From Monodelphis domestica (lineage: Eukaryota; Chordata; Mammalia; Didelphimorphia; Didelphidae): a DNA stretch of 64,000 bases. Shown here piece after piece: positions 23,416 through 38,400 of this stretch. The notes beneath the pieces are model-generated. The model did no database searches. It was not told the DNA's origin and saw only the letters and a program-made list of their open reading frames with translations. Where the stretch lies: contig NC_077235.1 in assembly GCF_027887165.1 (NCBI RefSeq), positions 52,849,895 to 52,913,894 of the forward strand, written 5' to 3'. Positions within the stretch are counted from its first letter, which is position 1; every line of letters starts with the position of its first letter. A program made the position numbers and the translations under genes.

Positions 23416-26400
23416 GTGAGCAGCCATACTCAAACCCCGAGGGCCCCCGGAACCAAACCCTTGGGCTCTGCCCCCCCCCCCAACTACGGGCGCGGTGGAG
23501 GGGGTAGGGGGTGTGGAACCTGGCCCCTGGCCGTAGGACTGGCTCTAAACCCCGCAGGGCGGCCCCAAATCCCGAGGTCCCTCCCCAAAGACCTTTAAGC
23601 CTGAGGACCCCCCCAAACCTTGAAGTCCCTGCTACAAACCCCAAGGGTCTTGGACCCAGGACCCTGCCCCAAACCACAAGGTTGTTGTACAATCCTTTTC
23701 GGTGGTTTCCCACTCTCCATGCCTCCGTATGGGTTTTCTGGGCAAAGATCCTGGAGTGGTCCGCCATTTCCTTCTCCGGTTCGTTTTACAAATGAGGAAA
23801 CTGAGGCAAAGGCTGAATTTGAATTCTGGCTTCTTGACTCCAGGCCCAGCTCTCAAACCACAGCGCCAATAGACTACTCTGCCTCTACCTATAACCCCGA
23901 ATGTCCGGACCCTGGTCCTAGCCCAAACGCGGACCGCCCTGCCCCCAAACGCCTCAGCCCCACCCCTAACAACTGAACTACCTGGGACCCTACCCACAAC
24001 CCTTTGCGGCTCCTTTACCTTTTACGGGGTGGGAGTGAGCTAGTAAAAAGGTGGGACAGGGTTAGGGCGTGGGGGAAGGGCTTGAAGGGGAGAGGCCAGT
24101 AGAATAGGGGAAGGGCAGGAGTCAGGAGACCTGATTTCAAGTCTTCCCAATTAGTTGTTATGTAATCATGAGCAGAGTATTTCCCCTCCCTGAACCTCTG
24201 TCTTTTTTTTTAACCCTCACTTTCCATCTCAGAATCTTTACTATGGATTGGTTCGAAGACAGAAGAGTGGTAAGGGCTAGACAAAGGGGGGATGAGTAAC
24301 TTTCCCAGGGTCATACAGCTAGGTAGTGTCTGAGGCCTCATTGGAACCTAGGAACTCTGGTCTCTGGGTCACCCAGCTGCCCCCTGGGTCTCGGTTTCTT
24401 TACCTTAAAGTCAAGGAATTGGAATTGATGGCCTCTGATGTCCCTTTTAACCTGGAACTGTTTCCTCATTGGTAAAAATGAAGGGGATGTAGTGATCTCA
24501 AAGGAGTGGGGTACAATCCTATTAACTGCCTGTAATCTTGGGGCAAGTTACTTTCCATTTTGAAATTCTACCCTGATCCCAAGTCACTTGCCATTCTGAG
24601 CCTTTGGGGACCTCCAGGACCATCCCCCCAATTCAAAAGTGAGCAGGGATCCCCTCTACAGCAGCCAGTGCTATCTGTGGGCCTGCATCTGCTTGAGGAT
24701 TCCCAGTAAGGGGACCCCAGCACCTTCACAAAGAGTCCACTTTGGGCCAGCTCTCATCCACCAGTGGTTTTCCCCTACACTGGGTTAAGATCTTCCACCC
24801 ACTGGTCCTAGGGCTGCCCCGTCAGCCCAGTGCCAACAAAAGGAGTAGTTTGGACTTCATGGTCTGTGAAGGCCTCCTGAGGAAAGGGGGGCAGCTGGCA
24901 ATCAGCTGAGGTGCTTTGGAAGATAAGGGGGCCCACTTTAGTGCAGACTCTGCAGGAGTCAGAGTGAGGGTCCCTGTCCTCCTGACAGAGAAGGGGGACA
25001 GTCTTAAATGGAACAGACATGACTGCTGGCATGGAAAGAGATTTGGTCTAGACAACCTGGCCACAGTGGGCAAAACTGGGGGAAATGGCTATAAGTTGCC
25101 GGGGCAGATTTCAACTCACTGTAAACAAAAACTACTGAACAAGTAGCCTTGGGCCAGTTAGGTGGCCCAACAGATAGAGCACTGGGCTGTCAGGAAGAAC
25201 TGAATTCAAATTCTGCCTCAGACACTTGATAGCTGTGTGATCGCCTCACCTCTGTTTGCCTTAATCCACTGGAGAAGGAAATGGCAAACCCCCTGGGTGT
25301 CTTTGCCAAGAGAACCCCTTGGACAGTACAGTACACAGGGTCGTGAAGAGTCAGACACGCCTTCGCTTAGAAGTGGAATTAGGAAGCTGCTTGTTTTCTT
25401 TATCCTGAGCACTAACCAGACCCTGCCCAAGCACAGAGAAGCAGACTAGAGAAAATGAGTCCTCCCCACCCCCATCTCCTACTAAGATGGGTAAGTTCAA
25501 CCCCCAGAGTTCTAGCTGTTTGACAACATTCTATTATCGTTTGTACTGCCATGAGGGGAGGCCACATAAAAGCTAGGCCTCCCTACTCGTCTCCTGAGCC
25601 ATCCCTGGGGTGTTTTGAAAAGCTGTGAGAAGGAGGAGGAGGAGGAGGATTTAGAATGGGCGGCAGTGAGCTTCCTGGTGCTGCAGATGGCCAGAAGAAG
25701 AGGCCGAGGATGACATGTACCCATCCTGGTGAGGGTGCTCATTAGGCCACAGGTTCCATTAGATGCCCTCTCTGACCAGAGAGTAACCAAAAGAAGGCCA
25801 GAGGATCCCCAGAGGGATTGCTGCTCCTAGTAGGGGGCTGGCCTAGATGTCCCCTAACAAACACAGGCTGTGCCCCCTCTTCCCATCCAGTGATGTGGTA
25901 AAAGGAATTTCCACATTGAATTGAGGTTGCACTCAATGCCATCTATGCTCATTTCCCAAGGCTCTATTGTATGTATGAACACTGATACCTTGGTGCACAC
26001 AGAGCAGGAGGCCCATTGAAGTTCCAGGAGTTTCTCTTCTTCCTGAGAAGATTCACTTAGACTAAATCCCAGGTGATTCTCTTCTGCCAGGGCACCCACA
26101 AAATGCAGTTTCCAGGAGTAGGGGCTGCTCAACTGCTGGACCTGCCTCTTGGCGTCAAGCTGCCTTTGATCCCAGGAAGTAATACTTTATTCTACACCAC
26201 AAATTTAAGTGAGAAGGTAAAATCATTTTTATAAATAATAGCAACCAGCCACTTTCCTAAACCCTTTCCTAGCTAGTAAGTCCAAGGATGACACCAGAGA
26301 ACGGCAGAATGGGCCAATCATAAACCAGATCCCTGTTTCCTGGCGGTGCCCCAGCACAAGCCTAAAAGCAAATCCACATTTGGCAGTTGGGGGGACTGAC

Positions 26401-29400
26401 GCAATGTGGGTGAAGAGGTTATACACAGCCCATGGGTAGGATGGGTAGGAAATGTAGGTTCTTGATCCTCCTTGGTTTCTTTGGCCTTTTAGAAAACTAC
26501 TTATGTTCTGTTTCCAGTGAAGCCTCCTGAAAACTCATGTAATTCAATGAATCATATACAATTAATGCTTCATTTCTTCAGACCTGATTATTTAATTCAG
26601 GCATTAAAAAAATCTTTTCTTCTTCCAGGTAAGAAAGACCAGAATTCGAGTCCTACCGCAGATACTTACTAGCTTCGGGACCCTGGACCAGTTACTCTCT
26701 GAACCTGAGTTTCCTAATTTCTGAAATGGAGATAGTAATAGCTTCTCCTGTTCAGGGTTGTTGTGGGATTCAAATGAGATAAAGCACTTTGTAACACTTA
26801 AAGGTGACATACAGTAGAGCAGGTAGGCCCACATACTTTCTATTCCAGTAGCCTACTTCAGCCAAGGGATGGGGGCAAAGCTCACTGGAAACCTCTGTCA
26901 TTCACCTCTCAAAGCCCTGAACTTCCCTTCTTAAGGCCCATCTTAAAGCTTTCTGCTTCCTTCCTCCCAGTCAAAAAATGCACAAGCTGTGTTGTGTCCC
27001 TGTGACTGGCCACCATCCCACCTAAGGCTCCACATTGAAGCTGTGTAGCATCCTTTTGCCTAGGAGGGTAACTGATCCAAAGTCAGAACTGCACCCTTTT
27101 CAAAGTTCTGATGGTTGCTGGGCAACCAGCCTCTTCCTCCATCAACTGGCCCACTCAGTCAAGAGCAGCCCTTCCCAACTCTCTGACTACAAAGGCTGCC
27201 TGTCTGCTCTGCTGCAAGTGGGAATTTGGGTGCTGTGTCTATCCTAAGAGCTAAACAGCACTGCCCCACCCCCCCACCCCCTGCCTCCAGCCCTCCAGCC
27301 TCCCCTCCATGGGACCTGTACAAGGATCATCCAAGGTAATATGCAGAGAGTGCTCTGTAAGCCTTCTGGTGTTATTGTTAGCTATTACTATTATTATTGA
27401 GCAGAGAAGGAGCAGCCTTTCAATCGGGACTTCCTACAATCATCTCATTTCTCTGAGCCTCGATTTCCTCATCTCTAAATAAGGGATTAGGTTCACTACA
27501 GATATCTGACACACAGCCCCAGTGATGCAGGCTTTATAAGTACAGATTGGGAAACCGCAAGCCCAGGAGCACTTGAGTAATTGACCTGATGGCCCAGACG
27601 TAAGGGGATGGCATGCACAGCCAGGCCCAGCTCCTCACATGGCTAAGAAATTTGAACCCAGCTCTTCCTGACTGCCAGTCCACTGTGCTAGCTACTAAAC
27701 CACACTGCTTTTCAATGATCACCAACAAACAAACCAAATCTACACAAAAGGCCCACAAATGGAACTCTAAAATCCCAGCATTCCCCATGACCATTGCGTG
27801 GCAGCCCTCTTCTCCTTCAAGAGCTCGATCTAACAAACGTGGCTGTTCCGCCCCCTCACAAACATTCACTGATACATTCCATGATACTTCTTTTTCAGAG
27901 AGGTGTTTTTCTGTTCTTCATTCATTAGTTACAACAAAGCAAATTAGTTTTCATATGAGGCTGACCACCAGGAATGCTTACTGGACAGTGAACCTGCAAG
28001 ACCTCACTGTGTGAATAGATATCCAATACCTTTCATTGCTTTGGGCCCATTAATTTTGTCCAAAACATTCTCATCGCACCACAGACTTACAACCAAAAGG
28101 GATCTTAGAGGTCTTTAATATCCCCCACCCCAATAAAATAAGGAAAGTATCGGTCAAATGACTTACCCAGGGCCATCTAGCTAAGCAGTAGATTAGAATT
28201 GGAACTGCTCTTCTGACAACACACCCAGCATTTGTCCCACTATGTTCTGATGCTTCTCATAGCACCTCCCCATATCAACATAGCTACAAGGATTGCTGTC
28301 CCCACCTAAAGCACCAAGCCCGGAGTCAAGAAGTTATTGTTCAGGTGTTTCAGTCATGTCTGACTCCTCATGACCCCATTTGGGGTTTTCATGGCAGAGA
28401 TACCAGAGTGGTATGCTACTGCCTCCTCCAGCTCATTTGACAGGTGAGAAAACCAAGGTAGGGTGAAATGATGTACCAGAGTAGCTAGCTAGTAAGTGAA
28501 AGGAAGATCTGGGTTCAAATCTAGCCTCAGACACTTAGTGAAAGAAGTCAAATTAGGAGTAAACACTGGACCACACTGTTGGTCTTTAGTTTACATTTAG
28601 ATGGTGCTTAGCCACCAACCCAACACTATGGTACATTATCTCATTTGATCTTCGCAATGACCCTGTCTGACAGGGAACAATTAGGTTATCACACTGGCTA
28701 CTCATGATGGGAAGAAAATGGTGGCATGCTGCAAGGCCTTGATTTAAGGTACATTATAATGAAACTTCCTCAGTTACCTCAAACAAGCGAGTGACTGATG
28801 AGGATGTAAGAAGTATACTAAACTTAGAGTCCAGAGATCTGGGTTCAAATTCAAGGTCAGATATTTCCTGTCCAACCCTGTGTAAGGATTCCTAAGCCTT
28901 GATTATGACCACCTGTAAAATGATGATAACGCAGTTCTAATAATACAATAAGAGAATAATATCCCAATATGATTCAGTAAGGGAACATGGCAACACGATA
29001 CCTGTGTTACACAGTCTGGGAGGACAATACTCTAACCTCGGAGGAACTTTCGAAATGGGGGCTAGTAGAATTCAAAGCCAGGAGTGTGAGGCAATAATAA
29101 ATGAAGGAGACCTCACTCGGTTCAAGGAACAAATGACTCCAGCTGGCAACTGCCACATAACCAGAGATCCTAAGGGGTGGAATGGCCAATAGCTGGGCCT
29201 TACAGGACTTTAGCCCACATCAAACGCTTTAGAAATTACAACCTGATCCTATCCCCTCCCTCTTCTCTTACACATGGGGTAGCTGCTTCTGCTTCTGCCA
29301 TCACTGGACCCTAAACAAAACGGGGAACCCCATAACTATCTCCCATAAGGGAGAAGAGCCTGAAACCTCTCTCTTCGTTCCTTCTCATGTCTATCCTTCC

Positions 29401-32400
29401 CTCAACAAGGAACTTCTGTGTTCTACGGCCACTATCATCCTAATGAAAACAACCCCCATCATTTGCTACTAGGCTAATTCACAAGAGACCAGAAAAAATT
29501 AAGAGAGCAACGACCTGGTGCTTCTTGTGTAGATATGGGGTTCTTATCACTCACTTGAAGGTTTGGTCTTTAGGGCTGTGTACACACAGAGAGGAGAGAG
29601 CTAAAAAGAGACAGGGGGAGGGAGAAAAAGAGAAACAGAAGGAATGAGACAGGCAATGGTGGAGAGAGAAACAGAAGGGAAAACAGAATAAGAGATACAG
29701 AAAGTGAAAGAGGAGAAAGATAAAGAGACAGAAGGAGAGAATGTAGCAGAACCAAAAAAGGAGAGGGAAAGGGAGAGGATAGAAAGAAGAAAAGAAATGG
29801 AGAGACAGAAAAAGAGCAGAGATACAAAAAGAAAATGAGAGATGGAAGAAGAGAGAAAAGGGAAAAATAGAGTACAAGAGGAGAGATAGATTGAGAAGAA
29901 GAAAGAGAAAGGGAGATGAGAGAAAAGTCAAGAGAGACTGGGGAAGACAGAGGAAAGAGGAGAGAAATAGAGACAATGAAAGACAGGAAAAAGAAAGACA
30001 GGAGAGGGAGAAGAACAGAAAGAATTTAAGAGAGGAGAAAGATAAAGGGAGAGACAAAAAAGGGAGAGAGGTTGGGAGACAGGAAAGGAGATAGAGGAGA
30101 GAGAAGGTAAGAGAATGATATAGGGAAAGAGAAACAGGAGAGACTGATAGGAAGGTACAGGAGAGGGAAGGTGAAAGAAAAGGACAGACAGAAACAAAGG
30201 AGAGAACATACAGAGACAATGGGAGAAACAGTAATGGAAAGAGACAGCAGAAAGATAAAGAATGAAACGAGAGAAGAGGAGGGAGAGAAAGGCAAAGACA
30301 AAAGCAGAAAGAAGTGTAGAGATGGAGAAAAAATATAGAAAGTGAGGCAGGAGATAGGCATGGAAGAGGCAGAAATGGAGAAAGGTAGAAGAGGAACAGG
30401 AGAGAGGAGAGACAGTGATGTAGAGAGACAAAGGGACAGAAAAGAGATAGAAAGGAAAGGAGAGACTGAATTAGAAAAAGACAACAGAAACATGGAGACA
30501 TGAAGAGAAAAAGAGTCATGGGAGAAAATAACAGGTACAAAGGGAAGGAATGACAAACAAAAGGATAAAGAAAGGACAACAAAGGAGAGGGAAAGGAGAA
30601 AGAAGAGACAGGAGGAAAGGGGAGAGATGAGGAGAGACAATGCAAGAGGAGAGAGCTTGAGAAAAGGAGATATGCAAGGAGGAGAGAGGAGTGGAGGGAG
30701 ACAGAAGCAGAGAAATGTGGGAAAGAAACAGTGGTGGAGAGAGAAAAAGACAAAGGAAAGGAGAGGACAGAAAGGTGAGAGAAAAGGAAAGAAAAGAGGG
30801 AAAAAACACGAGGAAAGGAGAGGAAGAGATAGAGACAGAAGGAGACGAGAAAGAAAAGGAGGAAGACAGAATATGAGATACAAAGAAGGAAAGAGACAGT
30901 AAAGAAGGGGGGAAAGTCAGAGCAGGAGAGGGAGAAAAAAACACGAGGGACAGGAAAGAAAGAATGAAGGAGAGAGAAGTAGAAGAAGAGAACAAGGAGA
31001 GACGGGAGGGAAAAGAGAGAAACAAGGAGACAGATTGATGGAGAGAGAGATAGAAGGAAAGAGACAAAAAAACAGAAATAGGAGGAAAGACAGTGATAGA
31101 AAGAGCACACAGAAAAGTAGAGACAGATCAAAGTTCAGAAGGAGAACTAGATAAGGAGAGACTGACAGTCAGAAGAGAGAAACGGCCAGAAGGAGAGAGA
31201 GAGAAAAGGAGGCCAAAGAGAGAGGGACAGAGGAAGAAGGAAAGGTAGAGAGGAGAAAAAGACATAGAAAAGGGTAGAGACAAGTTAGAGGCAGAGGAGA
31301 GACAGGAGACAGAAAAGGATACAGAAAGAGACAAAGGGAATGAGAGACAGGAATGAAAGAAAAGAGACAGTACAGAGAGAGACAAAAAGGAAATGGAGAG
31401 GAGAGAAAGCAAACAAAGAGAAGGAAAGGAGAGAGAAAAGAGAGAATACGGGGCACAAGAGAAGGAGAGAGACAGCAAGAGGAAGGGGAGGAAAGATGAG
31501 AGAAGAAGGCAGGAAAACAGTGATGGAGAGAGACAATGGTAGACATAAGGAAAAATAGAAACGGAAAGGGGGAGAGACAGAAGTGGAGAGACAAAGAGAC
31601 AGAAAGAGGAGGAGAAAAATGAGAGAAGGTGAGACAAAGGAGAGAGAAGAGGATAGAAATGGAAAGATAAGGAGAGGAATGGAAGGAGAAAGAGACTGAC
31701 AGAAACAGGGATAGAAGGAAAAACAGGGAAGGAGAGAGATGTGAGAAAGGAGAGACGAAGAAAGACAGTGACAGACAAAAAGAAAGTAGAGAAAGAATAA
31801 AGGAAACAGGAAGGAGGGAAAGGGACAAAAAGGAGGAGATGGAGAGACAGAAGTAGGAGAGAGACAAAAGAGGAGAGACAGGAGGAAAGAGTAGGAGAGA
31901 GACAAATGCAGTTGGAGACAGAAAGCAAGAGGAGAGACAAAGAGACGGAAACAGAAAAGGACCCTGAGAAGATGAGAGACAGAGAATGAAAAGGTGAGAG
32001 ACAGACAGAAGTCGAAGAGAGTTAAAGAGAGACAAAAGGAGAGAGATGCCAGAAAGCAGACAGAGATAGAGTGAGACAGGGAAAGAAAGAAATATAGGAG
32101 ACAAGAAACAGAAAGACAAAAAGAAAAAAGCAAAGAAGGAGAAAGAAAGGAGAGACAGGGCAAGAGAAGGAAGGAGAGAAATATACAGAGGGAATGAAAG
32201 ACAATGAAAAGGAGACAGGAGACAGACATGGGAGAGAGAAGGGGAAAGAGACAAAAAAGCAGATGGACGAGAGGGATAGGGAGAGGAAGAAGAAAAGAAA
32301 TAAAGACAGAAAAGGTGAGAGAAATGAGAAATACAGAGAGGCAAAAGGAGAGATGAAAAGGAAGAAGGTGTGAGAGAAAAAATAGATGGAAGGAAAGGAG

Positions 32401-35400
32401 AGAGAACAAGAAAAAAGACAGGAGAGATGGGAGAGAATAACAGACAAGAAATGAGGAAAGACAAAGAGAAGAAGAGATGGACAAAGACTGACAGAAGAGA
32501 GGAAGAGGGAAAGAGAAGAAGCTGAGGAAGACAGGAAATATAGAAGAGAGATGGAGAGAAAGACAGACAGGAAAGGAGAGAGACAGGAGAGAGAGTGGAG
32601 AGACACAGGAGAGACAATCAAGAGAGAAGAAAAACAGGAGATAGAGACAGTGACAGAGAGACAAAAAGATTGAAAATGGAAGGAAATATGGACACAGAAA
32701 AAAGAGAAAAAAGGAGACAGAAGAGATTGAGAAGGAAAAAAGAAAAGAGGAGAGAAAGACAGGAGAAACAGAAAAGGAAAGTCAGAGAAAGTGACAGAAA
32801 CAGAGGGAAGGAGAGACTGAGAAGATGAAGGACAGGAGAGATGGAAAAAGGAGAGAGGAGGAGTGACAAAGAGGAAGAGAGATAAGGAGAGAGACAGAGG
32901 AGACAAGAAAAGAGAAGAGAGACAAGCAGACAAGAGAAAAAAGATGGGAGACTGAAAGGATAGATAGAAGGAAAGAAGGAGAGAAAAACAGGAAAAACAA
33001 AGAAGGAAAAAGGACATAGAACAAGAGAAGGAGAGACAGAGAAGAGAGATACACAGAAAATAGAGACAAACGGAGAAGGGAGAGGGGGAGAGAGAGCCAG
33101 ACAGAGAGAGATGAAGAGAGAGAAAGAGACATTGGGAAGGAGAAAGAGAAAAGAAAAGACAGAAGAGGTAAGACTGAGAACATGAGAGACGGAGGAACAA
33201 AAGAGAGAAAAGGAGAAATTGTAATAAGAGATAAAGGGAGAGACGAGACAGAAGGAGAGAGAGGCAGAGAAAGATGCAAAGGAGAGGGAGAGGGACAGAT
33301 GGAAAGGAAGAGAAAATGCAGTGAAAAGTGATGGAGACAAAGAAAGGGAGAGGTGAGAAAAAAGGGGGAGTCAGTGACAGAGAATGAGTGCCAAGGAGAG
33401 AAAAACAGGAGAGAGGGAGAAGAAAAGAAGAGAGAGAAAGGGGAATGAAACAGAAATAAAGGAGAGAGACAAAGAGGAAGAAGTAAAAACAGCAAGAGAA
33501 GGAAAGACAGACAAGAGAGATAGAAGGAAAGAGAAAAAGTAACAGTGAGACAAAGGGGCAAGAGGGGGAGAAGGAGGAACAAACAAAAAAGCAGACATGG
33601 GACAGAAAAAGAGACAGAGTGACATACACAAAGAGACAGAAGAGAAGGAGAAACAAAGAATGTGAGACACAATGTAGTAGAAAGAATGAGGTGAGAAACA
33701 AAAGAGTAAAGGCATAAAGAGGAGAAATAAATAGATGGTGAGAGAAAGGCAGATACTAGGAGAGACAGACAGGGAGAAAGAGATGAGGGATGAGAGAGAC
33801 AGAGGCAGAGAAGAGGAAGAAAACAGCAAAGGAGAAAGACACAAGATGAGAGATGGAGAGACCAAAGAAAGACACTGGCAGAAAGAGACAGAGAGAGAAG
33901 ATATGAGAAAGATGGACAGAAAAGGAGAGAAATGGAAGGGGAGACAAGGAAGAGAAATATAAAACTATAGAGAGAACAAAGATAGAAAAAGTGACAGAAA
34001 AAGATAAAGGAGAGACAGATGGAAAGGCATCCAGAAAGAGAAAAAGAGAGACAGGAAAAGAGAGAATGAAATGGAGGGAGAAACAGATAGTAGACCAGAG
34101 AAATAGAGACAGAGGAAAGACAGAGAGATGAAGAGAGACAAAGATACAGAGGGAGAGAAACAGATAGATACCAAGATACAGAAGGAAGAGAGATGGAGAG
34201 TCAGAGTGGGAAAGAGAGAGAGAAGAGTCAGAGACAGAGACAGAGAACAAACAGAAAAGGAGAGAGAGAGAGAGACTGAGGGAGGACATCCAGAAACAGA
34301 GAGAGAGACTGAGACTGAGGGAGGACATCCAGAAACAGCAAGGAGAGACAGGGGAGAGATAGGAGACAGAGGAGAGGGAAGGAAGGAGAGGGACAGTAAG
34401 AAAAGAAAAAGAGAGACAGAGAGTGACAGAGAAGAAGAGGTGGACAGAAAAGGAGAAAAATGGAGAGACAAGGAACTGAAATAGAAAACGATAGAGACAG
34501 TAGAGTGACAGGAAAAGGGAAGGGAGAGACAGAAGGATGAAAGGACAGCCAGAAAGAGAGAGACAGAGGAGAGAGAGAATGAGAGGGACAAAAACAGAGA
34601 GAGGAGAAAGAGATAAAAAAGAGGGAGAGAGAGAAAGGACAGCCAGAAACAGAAAACAGGAGAGACAGAAGGAGAATGGCAAAGGTAGTAGACAAGAGAA
34701 AGAGGACAAACAGAAAAGGAAAAGAAGAGAGATACAGAGAGAGGAGACAAAGAAAGAGATGGAGAGATAGACAAAGATGCATAAGAGAGAGACACAAAGA
34801 TACAAGGGGAAGACAGAAAAAGAGATGGAGAGAGAAAGAGACAAAGAGAAGAATCAAGAGAAACAGAAAAAGAGACACAAAAAGAGAGAAACAGAGGACA
34901 CAGATAGAGAAATGGAGAGAGAGACAAAGAGACAGTGGGAGTTAAAACTAGGACAGCCAGAAACAGAAAAGAAGAGAGACACAGAGGAGAGATAAAACGA
35001 CAGAGGTAGAAGAGAGAAACAGAGACAAAGAGACAGAGGGAGAGACAAAGGAAGATGTAGAGAGACAGGGAGACGGAGGGAAAGACAGAAAGAGGACAAC
35101 CAGAAATAGAAAAGGAGAGAGAAACACAAGAGAGACAGAGGAGAGAGAAAGAGTGATGGAGAAAAAGAGATGGAGGGAGACAGAGAACAGACAGAAAAGG
35201 GCATACAGAGAAGAGAAAGCAGAGAGACAAAGAGACAGAGGTAGAGACAGAGAGAGAAGGACAACCAGAAATAGAAAAGGAGATATAGAAGGACAGATAA
35301 AGAGAAGAGACAGAAAAAGAGAAATGGAGAGAGACAAACAGGGAGAGATAAAGAGGTATGCAAAGAGACAGGGAGAGAGTAAAAAGAGATTAGGAGAGAG

Positions 35401-38400
35401 ACAAAGAGACAGAAGAAGAGAGGCAGAGGGAAGCACAGACAGAAACAGAAAAGGAGAGAGAGAAAGAGAAGGGGGAGAGAGACAAAGAGAGGGAGAGACA
35501 GAGAGAGAGAACGACAACCATAAGCAGAAAAAGAGACAGAGGAAAGACAGAGAGAAGCTGAGGGACAGAGAGAAATGAAAGAGAAATAAGAGGTACAAAG
35601 AGACACAGAGAGAAGATACTGAAAGAGAGAGAGAGAGAGAAAGAGACAGAGTAAGAGATAGAGAAACAGACAAGAAGAGAGACAGAGGAGAGATGGGGAG
35701 AGAGAAAACAGAAAGAGACAGAGAAGAGACAGAAATAGAGTTGGAAAGAGAGAGAGCCAGAAAGGAGACACAGAAAGAGATTGAGACAGAGAAGAAAAGA
35801 AACAGAAAAGGCGAGAGATACCGAGAAGAGCCAGGAGACATAAGAGAGAAAAAGAGAGACAGAGAGAGATAGAGGGATACACTGAGAGGAGACAGAGAAA
35901 GAGAGAGAGAGAAGGACAGATAGAAACAGAAAAGGAGAGATACAGAAAAAGAAAGAAGAGACTAAGAGAGGTGGATTGAGAGACAGAGAAGGAAAGAAAC
36001 AAATGAAGAAATACAGAGGAGAGACTGGAATCAGAGACAGAGACAAAGGGGAGAGGGAGAGACAGAACAGATCAAAACAGAAGAGATAAATACAGAGGAG
36101 AGCCAGAAGGAGACATAAGGAAAAATAGAGAGGAGAAAGACAAAGAGGGAGAGGGAGAGGGCAGACAAAAACAGAAAAGGACAAAAATGCAGAGGAAAGA
36201 GAGGAGGAGGAGGAGGAGGAGGAGGAGAAGGAGAAGAAAAAGAAAGAAGAAGAGGAGGAGGAGGAGATGGAGAAACACAGAGAGGAGAAACAGCAGAGAG
36301 AGAAGGACAGAGAAACAGAAAAGGAGAGACAGAGGAGAGAGAGATAAGAGATATGAGACAAAGGAGATGGAGAGAGAGGAGGGTTGGAAGGGAGAGGGAG
36401 AGACAGAGGAGAGAGAAAGATGGAGATAGACAAAGAATGAGAAACAGAGAAAGACAAAGAGAAAAGGAGAGAGAGACAGTGGAGAAAGAGAGGAGAGATG
36501 GAGACAGAGAGACAAAGAGAGGGAGAGACATAGAGGGGATACAAAGAAAGAACGATGGAGAAAGACAAAGAGATAGAGGGAAAGAGAGAGCAAACAAGCA
36601 TAAAAGGAGGAGAGATACAAAGGAAAGACAGGAGAAAAGAGAGAGGAGACAGAGATATAAATAGGGAGAAATATAGAGAGGACAGAAAGATAAAGATAGA
36701 GACACACAAGAGAGATAGAATAAGAGATGCAGAGGAGAGACAGAGGATAGAGAAAAAGAGAGATGGAGAGAGACAGAGGACAGACAGAAACAGGAGAGGA
36801 GAGATAATGAGACAGAGAGAGAAAAGGAGAAAGACAGAGACGTTAGACAGAAAGATGCAAAGAGAGTCAAAAAGACAAAACAGAAGAAGAAAGATAGAGA
36901 CAAAGAGAGGAAGAGACAAAGAGGAGATAGAGAAAGAGGGATGGAGAGAGATAAAGAGATGGAAAGAGAAAAAAGATTAGGAGAGAGGCAGAGAGACAGA
37001 GGGAAGCACAGACAGAAACAGAAAAGGAGAGAGATACAGAGGAGAGCCAGAAGGAGACATAAGAAAGGGGTGGGGGAGAATGACAGAAACAGAAAAGGAC
37101 AGAGATATGAAGGAGAGACAGAGGAGAGAGAGAGAGAGAAGATAGAGAAGAGTCAGAGATGCAGAGGAGATACTGGACAGAGACAGAGAAAAGCGAGAGA
37201 GAAAAATAGGAAGAGAGAGAGAAACAGACAAACAAAAAAGGAGAGAAATACAGAGGAGATGGAAAGAGTGGGAGAGGGGAGTGAAACAGAGACAGAGGAG
37301 GCAGAAAAAGAGATGGAGAAAGAGACAAGAAGAGAGAGACAAAGAGACAGAGTCAAAAAAGAGAAACAGAAAAGGAGATACATAGGAGGGACAGAAGGAG
37401 GGAGAAAGAGACAGAGAGGGGAAACAGAGAAAGATGGAGAAAGACAAAGACAGGAAGCAACAGAGAGGACAAACAAAAAGGGGAAAGGAGAGACACAAAA
37501 GAGAGACAGGAGAGAGAGGGTGTGAGAGGCAGAGATGGAAAAAGAGGAAGAGAGATTGAGAGACAGAGGACAGCCAGAAACAGAAAAGGAGAGAGATACA
37601 GAGGGGAGAAAGGAGAGATAGAGAATCAGAAAGAGGAGACAGAGAGAGATGGACAAACATAAAGAGAAAAAAAGATAAATGAGACAGAGGGAATGACAGA
37701 CAGAGAGTGGAGAGAGGGAGACAGAGAAACAGAGAGAAGGACAGAAACATAAATGGAGAGAGATGCAGAGGAGATACTGGAGAGACAGAGAAGGGATAGA
37801 AATAGAGTCAGAGAGAGACCAAGAGAGAGGGGAAACCAGAGAGAGGAGACAGAGAGAGATGGAGAGAGACAGAGGGACAAAGATGGGGGGGAGGGAAGAC
37901 AGATAAAGTAGACAAGAGAAATAGAGACAGAGATAGAGGAAGAGGCAGAGAGAGGACAGAAAAAGAAAAGAGGAGAGGGAAAGGAGAGGGGAGAGAAACG
38001 GACAGAGAAAGAGAGATGGAGAGAGACAAAGAGACCAAGGGAGATACAGAGAAAGGAGAGACACAGACAGACAGAAACTAAAAAAGGAAAAAGATACAGA
38101 AGAGAGATGGAAGGAGAGAAATAGAGGCAGAGGAGACAGAGAAAGAGATGGGAGGGAAAAAGAGACCAAGGGAGATGAAGACAGAGAGATAGTGAGAGAC
38201 AGAGGAAGAGAAAGAGAGAAGTAAAAACACTAACAAACAGAGGAAGATACAGGAGATATATCAGAGAGGGAGATAAAGAGACAAGGAAAGAAAGAGAAGG
38301 ACAGACAGAGAAATAAGACAGAGAGGAGAGAGAAAGAGATCAAGAGACAGAGACAGGGAAAGACAGAGAGAAAAGGACAGAGAAACAAAAGGAGAGAGAC

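Noticed and set aside
23075-23767. 230-residue minus-strand open frame over the FSIP2 promoter
   Set aside because: It crosses the CpG-rich region, exon 1 and a SINE, and reads as Pro/Arg/Ser-rich text with no family resemblance. It is a product of high GC.
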